Positions 1 to 7,859 of a stretch of DNA of 17,236 bases are shown in pieces. The stretch comes from an uncultured Caulobacteraceae bacterium (GTDB lineage Bacteria > Pseudomonadota > Alphaproteobacteria > Caulobacterales > TH1-2). The position numbers and the translations under genes are program-made. The notes below the pieces were generated by a model. The model made no database searches. It had not been told where the DNA came from and saw only the letters and a program-made list of their open reading frames with translations. Position 1 is the first letter of the stretch; each line of letters begins with the position of its first letter. The stretch covers positions 1 through 17,236 of the forward strand of contig CALBST010000327.1 in NCBI GenBank assembly GCA_937967425.1, in the 5' to 3' direction.

Positions 1-803
1 GCGCAGAAGACGCCAGCGCAACCGCAAGCGGCTTCCTTAGTGTGCACGGCGTGCGGCGCTGAGTCAGTGCCGAGGAAGAATTTGGGTGAGCCTGATGTTG
101 CGGCTTTGCGCAACGCCAGCCGGTGATGTTCCCGCTTGGCGACGGGGAGACAATAAAAGTGCGGGCGGATGCCGCCTTCGAACATGGCGTTGCGATTGTA
201 GTCCAGGTGATGCGGCGTGATCGTCGCCGCTAGCGTGGCTGAGCCCTCCGCAACGAAGTTTGCCGCCTCTTCCGTCGTAATATGCTCAAGCACGATCTTG
301 AGCGCGGGAAAATCGGCGATCAGCTTTGACAAGATGCGTTCGATGAAAACCGCTTCGCGATCGAAGATATCGACGTGCTTATCGGTCACCTCGCCGTGCA
401 AGAGCAGCGGCATGCCGATGCGCTGCATTGCTTCCAAGGCGGCGTAGATGTTCTTGATGTCGGTTACGCCGTGGCTGGAATTGGTCGTCGCGTGCGCGGG
501 ATAGAGTTTGCACGCGGTGAACACGCCAGCTGCAAAGCCGCGCTCGATCTCGGCGGCGTCGATATCGTCGGTCAGGTAGCAGGTCATCAGCGGCGTGAAC
601 GAAAGCCCCGGCTCAAGCGCCGCCAGGATGCGCGACCTGTAGGCCTCTGCCGCAGCAACCGTGGTGACCGGCGGCGCGAGGTTCGGCATGACGATGGCGC
701 GCGCGAACTGGCGCGCGGTGAAGTTGACCACGCCCGCAAGCATCGCCCCGTCTCTGAGATGGACGTGCCAGTCGTCTGGCCGGCGCATCACCAACGTGCT
801 CAT
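1..803 (-). CDS. pyrC: dihydroorotase, class II (partial, C-terminus off the left edge)
   Basis: Converts N-carbamoyl-L-aspartate to L-dihydroorotate, the third step of pyrimidine synthesis; zinc amidohydrolase, cytoplasmic. The visible 267 residues show the family landmarks in order: WHVHLRDG with metal ligands H13 and H15, the likely carboxylated lysine K99 in TACKLYPA, H136 in LLLHGEV, H174 in LEHITT, and the catalytic aspartate D247 in GTDSAPH. This is the homodimeric E. coli-type enzyme (about 348 residues), so roughly 80 residues lie outside the window. The ATG at 803 overlaps the TGA of the upstream glycosyltransferase gene (ATGA, 4 bp), so the two are probably translationally coupled. 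No damage is visible in the part present. Confidence 0.96.
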   Translation of the reverse strand, partial: MSTLVMRRPDDWHVHLRDGAMLAGVVNFTARQFARAIVMPNLAPPVTTVAAAEAYRSRILAALEPGLSFTPLMTCYLTDDIDAAEIERGFAAGVFTACKLYPAHATTNSSHGVTDIKNIYAALEAMQRIGMPLLLHGEVTDKHVDIFDREAVFIERILSKLIADFPALKIVLEHITTEEAANFVAEGSATLAATITPHHLDYNRNAMFEGGIRPHFYCLPVAKREHHRLALRKAATSGSPKFFLGTDSAPHAVHTKEAACGCAGVFC

Positions 804-1723
804 CTCAAGCCTCCGGCGTGCAGCAAATCGAGCGCGGCCGCCTCCACCGCGTCGATGCTGATGTCGTCCATTGCGGCGGCCTCGTCCAGGGCCGCCTCCT
901 CGAAACTCTTGCCGCGCAGCGTGCGGGCGCGGGGGCCGCGTGGGGCGCGCACGCGTTCGTCGGTGGGGCCAAAGAGCGTCAGCGTCGGCGCGCCCATGGC
1001 GGCGGCGATGTGGGTCATCGCATTGTCATTGCCGATGCACAACGTCGCGCGCTCGGCGAGCGCGGCGGCGGCAAGGATGTCCAGACCGGCGCCGCTGGCG
1101 GGGACGCCATCGGCGTCCAAGCTTGAGACGATGCGCGCGGCGATGTCATCGTCGCGCGTGGCGGCGCTGAGGACGACGATGCGGGCGCCGCTCAGCGCGC
1201 CTGTCGCAAGACGCCGCGCGACGGCGGCGAAGCGCTCGTGCGGCCAGCGTTTAGCTTCGCTGTTGCCTCCCGGCGCAATGATGAGCACAGGCGCGGCGTC
1301 TGGCGCGATAGCAGCGGCCGCGCTCCGAGCCCGATCGTCGAGCCAGATCGTAGGCTGAAGGCTGCGCTGAGCGCCGACGAGATCGCTCAAGTCTTCGATG
1401 AAGTGGCGCAGTATTTCGGGCTGCTTCAGCGTCAGGCGGCGCTTCGCTGGGATGACGAGCGAAGCCGGTGAACGGCGAAGATCAAGCGCGAGATCGAAGC
1501 GGCGCCCGCGGCGGCTCCAAGCGAGTTCGATGAACGGGCCGACATCCCCCGCGCCCTCCACGGTGTATTTGGCCGCAAGCCCCGGCGCGGCGCGGAAGAG
1601 CGGCGCGGCGTCAGCGCTGGTAAGCACGGTGAGCGGCTCGCCTTCGCCCAGCACATGCGCCAATGCCCCCGTGGCAAGCACGGTTTCGCCAAGGTCGGCG
1701 GGGGCGAGGAAAAGCACGGCCAT
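800..1723 (-). CDS. glycosyltransferase family 9 (ADP-heptose:LPS heptosyltransferase-like)
   Basis: 307-residue GT-B protein of the heptosyltransferase (WaaF/WaaC/RfaF) family, expected to transfer a heptose-type sugar onto lipopolysaccharide core at the inner face of the inner membrane. Visible signatures are the N-terminal strand and loop [20 protein letters not shown] (residues 2-21), the domain-two strand [15 protein letters not shown] (about 147-161), and the family's nucleotide-sugar motif [17 protein letters not shown] (about 231-247) followed by LFGPTDE. The exact acceptor and sugar cannot be read from sequence, so no symbol is given. There is no clear Shine-Dalgarno upstream of the ATG at 1723; the 95-bp gap to the divergent gene at 1819 must hold both promoters. 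It overlaps pyrC by 4 bp, an arrangement that links envelope and pyrimidine genes only by transcription. Confidence 0.88.
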   Translation of the reverse strand: MAVLFLAPADLGETVLATGALAHVLGEGEPLTVLTSADAAPLFRAAPGLAAKYTVEGAGDVGPFIELAWSRRGRRFDLALDLRRSPASLVIPAKRRLTLKQPEILRHFIEDLSDLVGAQRSLQPTIWLDDRARSAAAAIAPDAAPVLIIAPGGNSEAKRWPHERFAAVARRLATGALSGARIVVLSAATRDDDIAARIVSSLDADGVPASGAGLDILAAAALAERATLCIGNDNAMTHIAAAMGAPTLTLFGPTDERVRAPRGPRARTLRGKSFEEAALDEAAAMDDISIDAVEAAALDLLHAGGLR

Positions 1724-1818
1724 GTGGGCTGGTTAAAGGCGCAGGCCGGGTAAATGTGAAGTCAACAACCCAGCGGGTCAGGGTTGCGCGCAGCAGCGGC
1801 GCGGCCCAAGTGGTCGCC

Positions 1819-2640
1819 ATGACACGCCCCGGCCGACTTGAGCGCAGTTTAATCGCCGTAACCGGGCCGGACGCGCGGCCATTCCTGCAAAGTCTTCTGA
1901 CGCAGGACTTGGATCGCCTAGGAGACGCAGGCGCCGCCTATGCGGCGCTGCTCTCTCCACAGGGCAAGATCAGTGCGGATATGTTCGTGTGGGCGCGGCC
2001 TGACGGCGTGTTGCTTGACGTCGATCCTACGCGTGGCGCGGATCTGCTCCGGCGGCTCTCGCTCTACAAGCTGCGTGCGAACGTGACCCTGGCCGACGTA
2101 CGCGACGACTTTGATGTGGTGGTGAGTGATGTAGCCTTTGATGGCGGCGTCGCCGATCCGCGTCTGGCGGCGCTCGGTTTTCGCGGTCTTGCAGCCAAGA
2201 CAGACGCGTCTCTAACGTCGATTGAAGCGCTACGCATCACGCTTGGCGTGCCGGATCTGGCGCGCGATGCCGCCCCTGAAGAAGTATTCGCGGGCGAAGC
2301 GCTGCTCGAGGAGCTGAACGGCGTCGCCTTCGATAAGGGCTGTTTCGTCGGCCAGGAAAACGTCAGCCGCATGAAGCGGCGGGCGACGACGCGGAAGAAG
2401 TTTTGCCCGGTCGTGTTTGAGGGCGAGGCGATTGCCTACGGGACGCCAGTGCACGCCGGCGAAGCCGAGATTGGCTCCATTCGCACCGGCGTGCCGGGTC
2501 GCGCGATCGCCTTGCTGCGGTTGGATCGCGCGCTGGAGGCGGTTTCGTCCGGCAAGACGCTGACTGCCGCGGGGCGCGAAATACGGCTCGATCCGCCGCA
2601 TTGGCTCATCCTGCCGCAGCGCGAGCAAGGGCCGCAGTGA
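1819..2640 (+). CDS. ygfZ: YgfZ/CAF17-family folate-binding Fe-S cluster maintenance protein
   Basis: 273-residue protein of the GcvT-like YgfZ/CAF17 family, which binds tetrahydrofolate and helps build or repair Fe-S clusters in a subset of enzymes. The decisive motif is K173-G174-C175-F176-V-G178-Q179-E180, matching the conserved KGC-aromatic-x-GQE with its essential cysteine; the N-terminal stretch LIAVTGPDARPFLQSLLTQD (residues 11-30) is also typical. The frame is open upstream, but the protein similarity begins at this ATG. An in-frame GTG at 1810 is the only close alternative. Neither has a clear ribosome binding site, so a leaderless message is possible. Fe-S substrates in the same window include NadA. 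E. coli YgfZ is 326 residues; this shorter form is usual for alphaproteobacteria. Confidence 0.88.
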   Translation: MTRPGRLERSLIAVTGPDARPFLQSLLTQDLDRLGDAGAAYAALLSPQGKISADMFVWARPDGVLLDVDPTRGADLLRRLSLYKLRANVTLADVRDDFDVVVSDVAFDGGVADPRLAALGFRGLAAKTDASLTSIEALRITLGVPDLARDAAPEEVFAGEALLEELNGVAFDKGCFVGQENVSRMKRRATTRKKFCPVVFEGEAIAYGTPVHAGEAEIGSIRTGVPGRAIALLRLDRALEAVSSGKTLTAAGREIRLDPPHWLILPQREQGPQ

Positions 2641-2730
2641 TGTGGTATGGGGAGGCAGATTGACGCCTCGCCCCCTGCGGGTCTAACGGCGTAGCGCGCT
2701 TGTTGCAGCGCGGCATGCGGGGACTACGCT

Positions 2731-3849
2731 TTGACTGTCGCCATTTCCGCGACCGGCCTTTGGACGCCGTCGGATTCCATAACCAACGCTGAGTTGGTTG
2801 CGTCGTTCAATACCTACGTCGAGCGCTTCAACGCCGCGCACTCGGCGGAGATTGCATCCGGAACCAAGACCGCGTTGCAGCCCTCGAGCGTCGAGTTCAT
2901 CGAAAAGGCCTCGGGCATCAAGCATCGCTTCGTGTTGGATAAGGAAGGTTCGCTCGATGTGAACCGTATGGTCCCACGCATTCCGGAGCGGCCGAACAGC
3001 GAGCTTTCGCTGATGGCGGAAGTCTCGGTGAAGGCCGCGAAGCAGGCGCTGGATCGCGCCAAACGCGATCCAGCCGACATCGGCGCGGTGATCTGTTCGT
3101 GCTCTTCGCTGCAGCGTCCCTACCCGGCGCTGGCGATTGAGGTGCAGAACGCGTTGGGCGCGGGCGGCTTCGGTTACGACATGAACGTGGCCTGCTCGTC
3201 GGCGACGTTTGCAATTCAAAACGCCATCGACATCGTCCGCGCGGGGCATGCGGCGTCAGTGCTGGTGGTGAACCCGGAGCTGACCACGGGCCATCTCAAT
3301 TTCCGCGACCGCGACTCGCACTTCATCTTCGGCGACGCGGCCGTCGCCATTTTGGTTGAACGCGCCGACATTGCGCCGAAGGGCGCGTGGAGCATTCTCG
3401 GCTCGAAGCTGAAGACGGTGTTCTCCAACAACATTCGCAACAATTTCGGCTTCCTCAATCGCTGCGACGAAGCCCATCGTGACGATCCCGACAAGCTGAT
3501 CACGCAACAGGGCCGCAAGGTGTTCAAGGAAGTGGTGCCGCTGGTCTCGGAAATGATCCTGCAGCATATGGCCGAACTCGATCTGAAGCCCGGCGACATG
3601 CGCCGGCTTTGGCTGCATCAAGCGAACTCCAACATGAACCGGCTGATCGCCGAACGCGTGCTAGGCCACGAAGCCTCACAGGATGAAGCCCCGACCGTGC
3701 TCGATGTGTACGGCAACACCGCCGGCGCCGGCTCGATCATCGCCTTCCACAATCACAGCGACGACCTGAAAGCCGGCGACAAAGGCCTCATCTGCTCCTT
3801 CGGCGCCGGCTACAGCGCCGGTTCAATTTTCGTTCAGAAGAGCGCTTAA
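2731..3849 (+). CDS. beta-ketoacyl-ACP synthase III family protein (FabH-like, long form)
   Basis: 372-residue thiolase-fold condensing enzyme. The KAS III catalytic triad is complete: C155 in NVACSSATF, H296 in WLHQANSNMN and N329 in DVYGNTAGAGS. It would condense an acyl-CoA with malonyl-ACP to start fatty-acid chains. It is about 55 residues longer than standard FabH, with extra sequence near residues 28-60, and it is not next to plsX or other fab genes. It may therefore be a specialised KAS III taking longer acyl-CoAs rather than the main housekeeping FabH; this is inference. Translation must start at the TTG at 2731: a stop lies at 2692 in this frame and no ATG intervenes. GGGGA at 2719-2723 gives a 7-nt spacing. 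A terminator hairpin follows within a few bases of the stop. Confidence 0.88.
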   Translation: MTVAISATGLWTPSDSITNAELVASFNTYVERFNAAHSAEIASGTKTALQPSSVEFIEKASGIKHRFVLDKEGSLDVNRMVPRIPERPNSELSLMAEVSVKAAKQALDRAKRDPADIGAVICSCSSLQRPYPALAIEVQNALGAGGFGYDMNVACSSATFAIQNAIDIVRAGHAASVLVVNPELTTGHLNFRDRDSHFIFGDAAVAILVERADIAPKGAWSILGSKLKTVFSNNIRNNFGFLNRCDEAHRDDPDKLITQQGRKVFKEVVPLVSEMILQHMAELDLKPGDMRRLWLHQANSNMNRLIAERVLGHEASQDEAPTVLDVYGNTAGAGSIIAFHNHSDDLKAGDKGLICSFGAGYSAGSIFVQKSA

Positions 3850-3850
3850 A

Positions 3851-3878
3851 AAGCGCCGCCCCTTTCGAGGCGGCGCTT
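3851..3878. terminator. bidirectional intrinsic terminator between facing genes
   Basis: A perfect 10-bp stem, AAGCGCCGCC (3851-3860) and GGCGGCGCTT (3869-3878), with an 8-nt loop. It sits between the stop of the KAS III gene (3849) and the stop of the M2 peptidase gene (3900). Read on the minus strand the stem is followed by TTTTTAA, a good U-tract for the peptidase transcript. On the plus strand the tail is weaker (CCGTTTC). Confidence 0.85.
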
Positions 3879-3899
3879 CCGTTTCAGTGCAAGCTCAAC

Positions 3900-5735
3900 T
3901 CACCAGCCGCAGGTGCGGCCGCGGTTTTGCTCCTGCATGTAGCTCATCAAGGGCTGGAAGTAGCGGGCCATTGCGCCGCCATCCATTTGACGCGTCCCAG
4001 TGAAGGCTTCGAGCGCATCCGGCCATGGGTGCGAGGCGCCCATTTCCAGCATGCGCGCGAAACGTTCGCCAACTTCACGGTTGCCATAGACGGTGCAGCG
4101 ATGCAGCGGCCCTTCCCAGCCAGCCTGACGGCAAGCGGCTTCGTAGAACTGGAATTGCAGCACGTACGAGAGGAAGTACCGGAGATACGGCACGTTGTTG
4201 GCGATGTGATACTTGGCGCCCGGATCAAAGAATTCTTCGCCGCGCTCAGTCGGCGGCCGGATGCCTTGATAGCGCTCGCGCAGCTCCCACCAGGCGGCGT
4301 TGTAGCGATCCGGCGTGATACGGCCATCGAACACCTGCCAGCGCCACTGATCCATGGTCAGCGCGAACGGCAGGAACGAGATTTTCTCCAGCGCACGCTC
4401 CATCAGCAGGCTGACGTCCGACGAGGCTGATGGAATTTGGTTGCGGCGCAGAAGGCCGATCTCAACCAGGTATTCCGGCGTGATGTTCAGCGCGACGAAA
4501 TCGCCGATGGCTTCATGGAAGCCGTCGTGCGCGCCGTTGCGATAGAGGTACGGCTGTTGGTTGTAGGCGCGCTGATAGAAGTTGTGACCGAGCTCGTGGT
4601 GGATGGTCTGGAAGTGCTCGGCGTTGATCTGAATGCACTGCTTCACGCGGAGATCATCGACATTGTCGATGTCCCAGGCTGAAGCGTGGCAAACCACATC
4701 CCGGTCACGCGGGCGGGTGAGCAGCGAGCGCTCCCAGAATGTGTCCGGCAATTCCGGGAAACCGAGCGAGGTGTAGAAGCGCTCGGCGGTTTCCGTCATT
4801 TGCACCGGCGTGTAGCGGGCGCGGGTGAGGAGTTGCGTCGTGTCGTACGTCGCGCGCGCGCCCGGCGGGCGGGCGATCGGCATCAGCGTGGACCAATCCT
4901 GCGCCCACATGTTGCCGAGGAGATCGGCGCGGATCGGCTGATCTTCCGGAACAATGGCATCGCCGTAGCGATCATTCAGACGGGCGCGGACGTAGCAGTG
5001 CAGCTGCTCGTAGAACGGCTGCAGCTGACCCCACAGACGTTCGACTTCGCGCTCCATGTCGTCAGCCGGCATGTCGTAATTCGAGAGCCACATCTGGCCG
5101 ACATTGTCGAACCCGAGATCGCGGGCGCCTTCGTTGGCGATTTCGACCATGCGCGCATAGTCGTCGCGCATCGGCGCGGCGACCGCGTGCCACTTGGTCC
5201 AGATCTCTTCCAGGCGCGCCGGATTGCGCTCGGTGCCCATCAGGGTTTCGAGTTCATCAAGCGTGACTTGGCGGCCTTGGTAATCGATGCGGCCAGTCGA
5301 ATAGATCGAAGCGAGGCGGGTGGTGATTTCCGAAAGCTGCCCGGCGGCGCCTTCGCGCTGCGGCGCTGGCAACACCAAGCTCAGGCGCAGCAAATCGACC
5401 TTACGGCGCGTATCGGCCGGCAATTCGACATTGGCGTAACGGCCTGCTTCAGACGCCAGACGCACGCGCGCTTCGGTGCCTTCGGCATCGGCGCGCTGCA
5501 GCAGCCATTCCGTGTCGAAATTGATGTAGGTGTTGTACACCCAGGCGACGCGGCCTTCATATTCTGACCGGCGCAACAACTCTTCCTCGGCTGCTTGCAC
5601 GAAGGCTGCGGCGGACTCCGCACTTGGACTCGCACCGCCGGCGGTCTCCGTGGCCGGGGCTGTCGCACACGCCGCCGTGAAGGCGAGGATGGCGATCCAG
5701 GACACGGCTGTCCTGAGCAATGGTTTCGCGATCAT
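3900..5735 (-). CDS. M2 family peptidyl-dipeptidase (ACE-like), predicted lipoprotein
   Basis: 611-residue zinc metallopeptidase of the angiotensin-converting-enzyme family, which removes C-terminal dipeptides from peptides. The active site is H380-E381-L382-G383-H384, and the third ligand E408 in GFHEAIGD follows exactly 24 residues after H384, as in human ACE (H387 to E411). The N-terminus has a hydrophobic segment (residues 5-20) ending FTAAC at C23, a plausible lipobox, followed by an Ala/Pro/Thr/Glu-rich linker. A membrane-anchored periplasmic enzyme is therefore likely. The ATG at 5735 is chosen because GGGAGAG lies just upstream; the frame stays open for 23 more codons but that extension has no signal character. 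The GNAT gene lies 44 bp upstream on the same strand. The physiological substrate is unknown. Confidence 0.92.
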   Translation of the reverse strand: MIAKPLLRTAVSWIAILAFTAACATAPATETAGGASPSAESAAAFVQAAEEELLRRSEYEGRVAWVYNTYINFDTEWLLQRADAEGTEARVRLASEAGRYANVELPADTRRKVDLLRLSLVLPAPQREGAAGQLSEITTRLASIYSTGRIDYQGRQVTLDELETLMGTERNPARLEEIWTKWHAVAAPMRDDYARMVEIANEGARDLGFDNVGQMWLSNYDMPADDMEREVERLWGQLQPFYEQLHCYVRARLNDRYGDAIVPEDQPIRADLLGNMWAQDWSTLMPIARPPGARATYDTTQLLTRARYTPVQMTETAERFYTSLGFPELPDTFWERSLLTRPRDRDVVCHASAWDIDNVDDLRVKQCIQINAEHFQTIHHELGHNFYQRAYNQQPYLYRNGAHDGFHEAIGDFVALNITPEYLVEIGLLRRNQIPSASSDVSLLMERALEKISFLPFALTMDQWRWQVFDGRITPDRYNAAWWELRERYQGIRPPTERGEEFFDPGAKYHIANNVPYLRYFLSYVLQFQFYEAACRQAGWEGPLHRCTVYGNREVGERFARMLEMGASHPWPDALEAFTGTRQMDGGAMARYFQPLMSYMQEQNRGRTCGW

Positions 5736-5779
5736 AGTCTCTCCCTGTCCGTGCTCGGCGCGCTCCCACGCGCCGCCCC

Positions 5780-6265
5780 CTAATTGCCTTCCGCGGCAAG
5801 CCACTCGATGCCGTCAGCCGACATCATGAACACCGCCGCTTCGCGCTTCTTGGCGCCCACGGCGTTGAAAAATCTCTGCGCCACTTCGTTCTCGACGCCT
5901 GTGGTGATCGCCAGTTCGCGCGCGCCGAGTTCACGGGCGCGTCGCGCGACCGCGCTCATCAGCTTGCGGGCGAGGCCGCCACGTCGATGCTCGGGAACGA
6001 CGTAAAGCTCGCACAGAACGATATTCGGCGCGGCGCGGCGTACATCGTAACTCTTGGTGATGATGGCGTGGGCGACGAGTGCGTTGCTGCGCTCCTGCGC
6101 CACCCAAGCCTCGAACAGCGCATTCGAACCAAACGCGTGCGCCTTGATCCGGTCGGCCTCCAAGCTTGAGGCAGCGCCCTCCTCGCTCGCGGCTTGAGCT
6201 GCGAGTTTGGCGATGGCGTCAGCGTCACGCGAGACCGCGCGCCGGATAGTGAGAGGGCGCTCCAT
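5780..6265 (-). CDS. GNAT family N-acetyltransferase
   Basis: 161-residue single-domain acetyltransferase. The GNAT core is visible: strand 4 NIVLCELYVVPEHR (about 81-94), the acetyl-CoA pyrophosphate loop H93-R-R-G-G-L-A-R-K-L, and the strand/helix ELAITTGVENEVAQRFFNAVGA (about 117-137) near the C-terminus. The acceptor (small molecule, peptide or protein) cannot be told. The ATG at 6265 starts the recognisable domain (MERPLTIRRAV); an in-frame GTG at 6289 would add eight residues with no added support. Neither has a strong ribosome binding site. It lies 44 bp upstream of the M2 peptidase gene on the same strand, so the two may be co-transcribed. Confidence 0.85.
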   Translation of the reverse strand: MERPLTIRRAVSRDADAIAKLAAQAASEEGAASSLEADRIKAHAFGSNALFEAWVAQERSNALVAHAIITKSYDVRRAAPNIVLCELYVVPEHRRGGLARKLMSAVARRARELGARELAITTGVENEVAQRFFNAVGAKKREAAVFMMSADGIEWLAAEGN

Positions 6266-6349
6266 TATGCGCGCCCATGTAAGGCGCACGCGCTCGCCTT
6301 ACGCAAGCAAAACAAGAGCTTCGCCGCGTGATTGTGGACGAGTGGGCCG

Positions 6350-6481
6350 CTAGTGGTCGACCCAGGGGCCCATCGGCCCGCCATCATCATGGTCCCAGCC
6401 CCCTGAGCGGCGCGTCATGAACGCACCCAAGAGGGTCAGGCCTACAACGGCGCCAACGGCTACGAGGAACCAGAAGAACAT
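6350..6481 (-). CDS. 43-residue single-pass membrane miniprotein
   Basis: A short reading frame with good translation signals: ATG at 6481 preceded by GTGGAG about five bases upstream, ending with TAG at 6350. The product has one strong membrane segment, residues 2-22 (FFWFLVAVGAVVGLTLLGAF), then TRRSGGW and a tail rich in Asp, Gly, His and Pro (WDHDDGGPMGPWVDH). The arginines after the segment predict an outside N-terminus and a cytoplasmic tail. It fills the gap between the acyltransferase gene (stop 6515) and the GNAT gene (start 6265), all on the minus strand. I do not recognise a family. The acidic/His tail could bind metal, but that is speculation. Confidence 0.6.
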   Translation of the reverse strand: MFFWFLVAVGAVVGLTLLGAFMTRRSGGWDHDDGGPMGPWVDH

Positions 6482-6514
6482 ATTCGCTCCACGGTGGCGG
6501 CTTCCCGCCGGAGG

Positions 6515-7723
6515 CTAATGCGCCTCCCCAACGACTTGTGGGGTTAATGTAGTCGCCTTCACCGGACTTTTCGAGGGCAAGCCGATCCAAACGCGCAGGA
6601 ATGGAACCCGGCGCCCCAGATCGAAGAAAAGCCAGCAGCCGAGAGCGGTGACTGCAATCAACAGCGGCGCCTCGATCACGAGCGGCATTCGGAGCTCATC
6701 GAGATGGTGGCCAGCGACGACGATGATGGTCTGATGGATCAGATAGAACGGGAAGATCGCCTGCGTGAGCAGCTGGCGCGCAGGGCCATCAGCGGTCTTC
6801 AGATGGCGATGTGCGAAGCCAATGCAGGCAATGATCGCGCACCATGCATCGAGTTCGCGGACGCTGCGCATGATCGCCCGCAGCCATTCCGGCGGCGTGA
6901 CGCCTTCAGGATGCGCATTGAAATAGACGATGAGCGAAGCCCAACAGATCAGCGCGATGGCGAGCGCCACCCAGCGCAATTGAACGCAGCGATCGAAGAA
7001 CGGCTGGAATTTCGCGACCGCGAATCCAAAGAGAAAAACGCTGAAATAGAGCGCGTGCAGATACCAGTCTTCGCGGAAATCGTGGCTTTCGCCAAAGATC
7101 GGGAAGAGCGTCAGACGCAGCGCGGCCATGATGAGCCACGGTGTGATGATCAGAAACGGGCCAGCAATCAGCACGCTCACGCCTTTCGGGATGCGGCGCA
7201 GCAACGGCAGCAAGGGAACCAGAGCAAGCGTGTAGAGGATCAGATACGCGACGAACCACATGTGGTTGTACGTCGGCGTGGTGAGGCAGCCATCGGCATC
7301 GCACCAATTGCCGCTGGCGGTGACGTACTTGATGTAGAAGGTGTCGAGGGTGAGCGGATATTGCGCCGCGATCGCCGGCGGCATCGCCTGCAGCGCCTCG
7401 ACGATCTCGTAATAGCTCTGAGGCGGAACGATCACGAACACCGCCAGTAGAAGCGGCGGCCAGAGCCGGCCCATACGGGCGCCGGTGAGCTGCGCCACAC
7501 TCATCTTGTCGGCCATGAACCGGGTCGCGGCGCCGGCGATCAGGAAGAGCAATGTCAGCCGCCACGGATTGGTCAGCATCATCAGCGGCTCGATGGCGTC
7601 GCTCGCCGCGCGGGATTTCACGTGCCAATCCCAGGTCACGTAAAACATGCCGCAGTGGTAGAGGATGAGCAGGCCGAACGCGATGATGCGGAGCCAGTCG
7701 AGGTCGTAGCGGCGGTCGGTCAT
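6515..7723 (-). CDS. acyltransferase-3 family integral membrane protein
   Basis: 402-residue polytopic protein of the Acyltransferase_3 (OafA/OpgC) family, which moves acyl groups onto cell-surface or periplasmic carbohydrates. The start DLDWLRIIAFGLLILYHCGM shows the family's R-x10-H motif (R12 and H23) in the first membrane helix. About ten hydrophobic segments follow, including FIL-type helices near residues 55-70, 165-185, 240-260 and 330-385. The ATG at 7723 is the family start; AGGAG lies about 12 nt upstream, rather far. A TTG at 7786 in frame would add a charged leader without support. It is divergent from the LytTR regulator at 7828, and the 104-bp gap plus the LytTR-like repeats suggest the regulator controls it. 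The acyl substrate is unknown. Confidence 0.88.
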   Translation of the reverse strand: MTDRRYDLDWLRIIAFGLLILYHCGMFYVTWDWHVKSRAASDAIEPLMMLTNPWRLTLLFLIAGAATRFMADKMSVAQLTGARMGRLWPPLLLAVFVIVPPQSYYEIVEALQAMPPAIAAQYPLTLDTFYIKYVTASGNWCDADGCLTTPTYNHMWFVAYLILYTLALVPLLPLLRRIPKGVSVLIAGPFLIITPWLIMAALRLTLFPIFGESHDFREDWYLHALYFSVFLFGFAVAKFQPFFDRCVQLRWVALAIALICWASLIVYFNAHPEGVTPPEWLRAIMRSVRELDAWCAIIACIGFAHRHLKTADGPARQLLTQAIFPFYLIHQTIIVVAGHHLDELRMPLVIEAPLLIAVTALGCWLFFDLGRRVPFLRVWIGLPSKSPVKATTLTPQVVGEAH

Positions 7724-7806
7724 GGGGCGAATTCTCTCCTTCGCCGCCAGCTTCTTTCGCGCCCGGCCCTGCCCCGCTAGTTTCAAGCCACGCCCGGCGG
7801 CCCGCT

Positions 7807-7859
7807 GGGACGAACGGGGAGCCTCCGGTGACCACCGGCGACAAAAAAGGGACGAACGG
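7807..7859. promoter_or_regulatory. phased direct repeats resembling LytTR binding sites
   Basis: GGGACGAACGG occurs exactly at 7807-7817 and again at 7849-7859, 42 bp apart. An 8-of-11 copy (GTGACCACCGG) lies at 7828-7838, exactly midway, giving a 21-bp period (two helical turns). On the minus strand the rightmost copy reads TCCGTTCGT, which fits the general LytTR consensus (GTT core with flanking preferences) as I recall it. The sites straddle the GTG start of the LytTR gene and lie 84-136 bp upstream of the acyltransferase start. Binding is inferred. Confidence 0.4.

Noticed and set aside
280..292. TATGCTC half-site resembling the nad operator
   Set aside because: It lies inside pyrC and has no partner half-site at the right spacing.
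375..1358. Plus-strand frame opposite pyrC and the GT9 gene
   Set aside because: Composition is Ala/Arg/Ser-rich without motifs; both minus-strand genes have catalytic signatures.
1766..1786. Inverted repeat CAACCC-N9-GGGTTG between the GT9 and ygfZ-like genes
   Set aside because: Only 6 bp, a single occurrence, and expected by chance in GC-rich DNA; no regulator nearby to link it to.
2649..2674. Possible terminator after ygfZ (GGGGAGGC / GCCTCGCCCC)
   Set aside because: The stem needs a 2-nt bulge and no T-run follows, so it is too weak to call.
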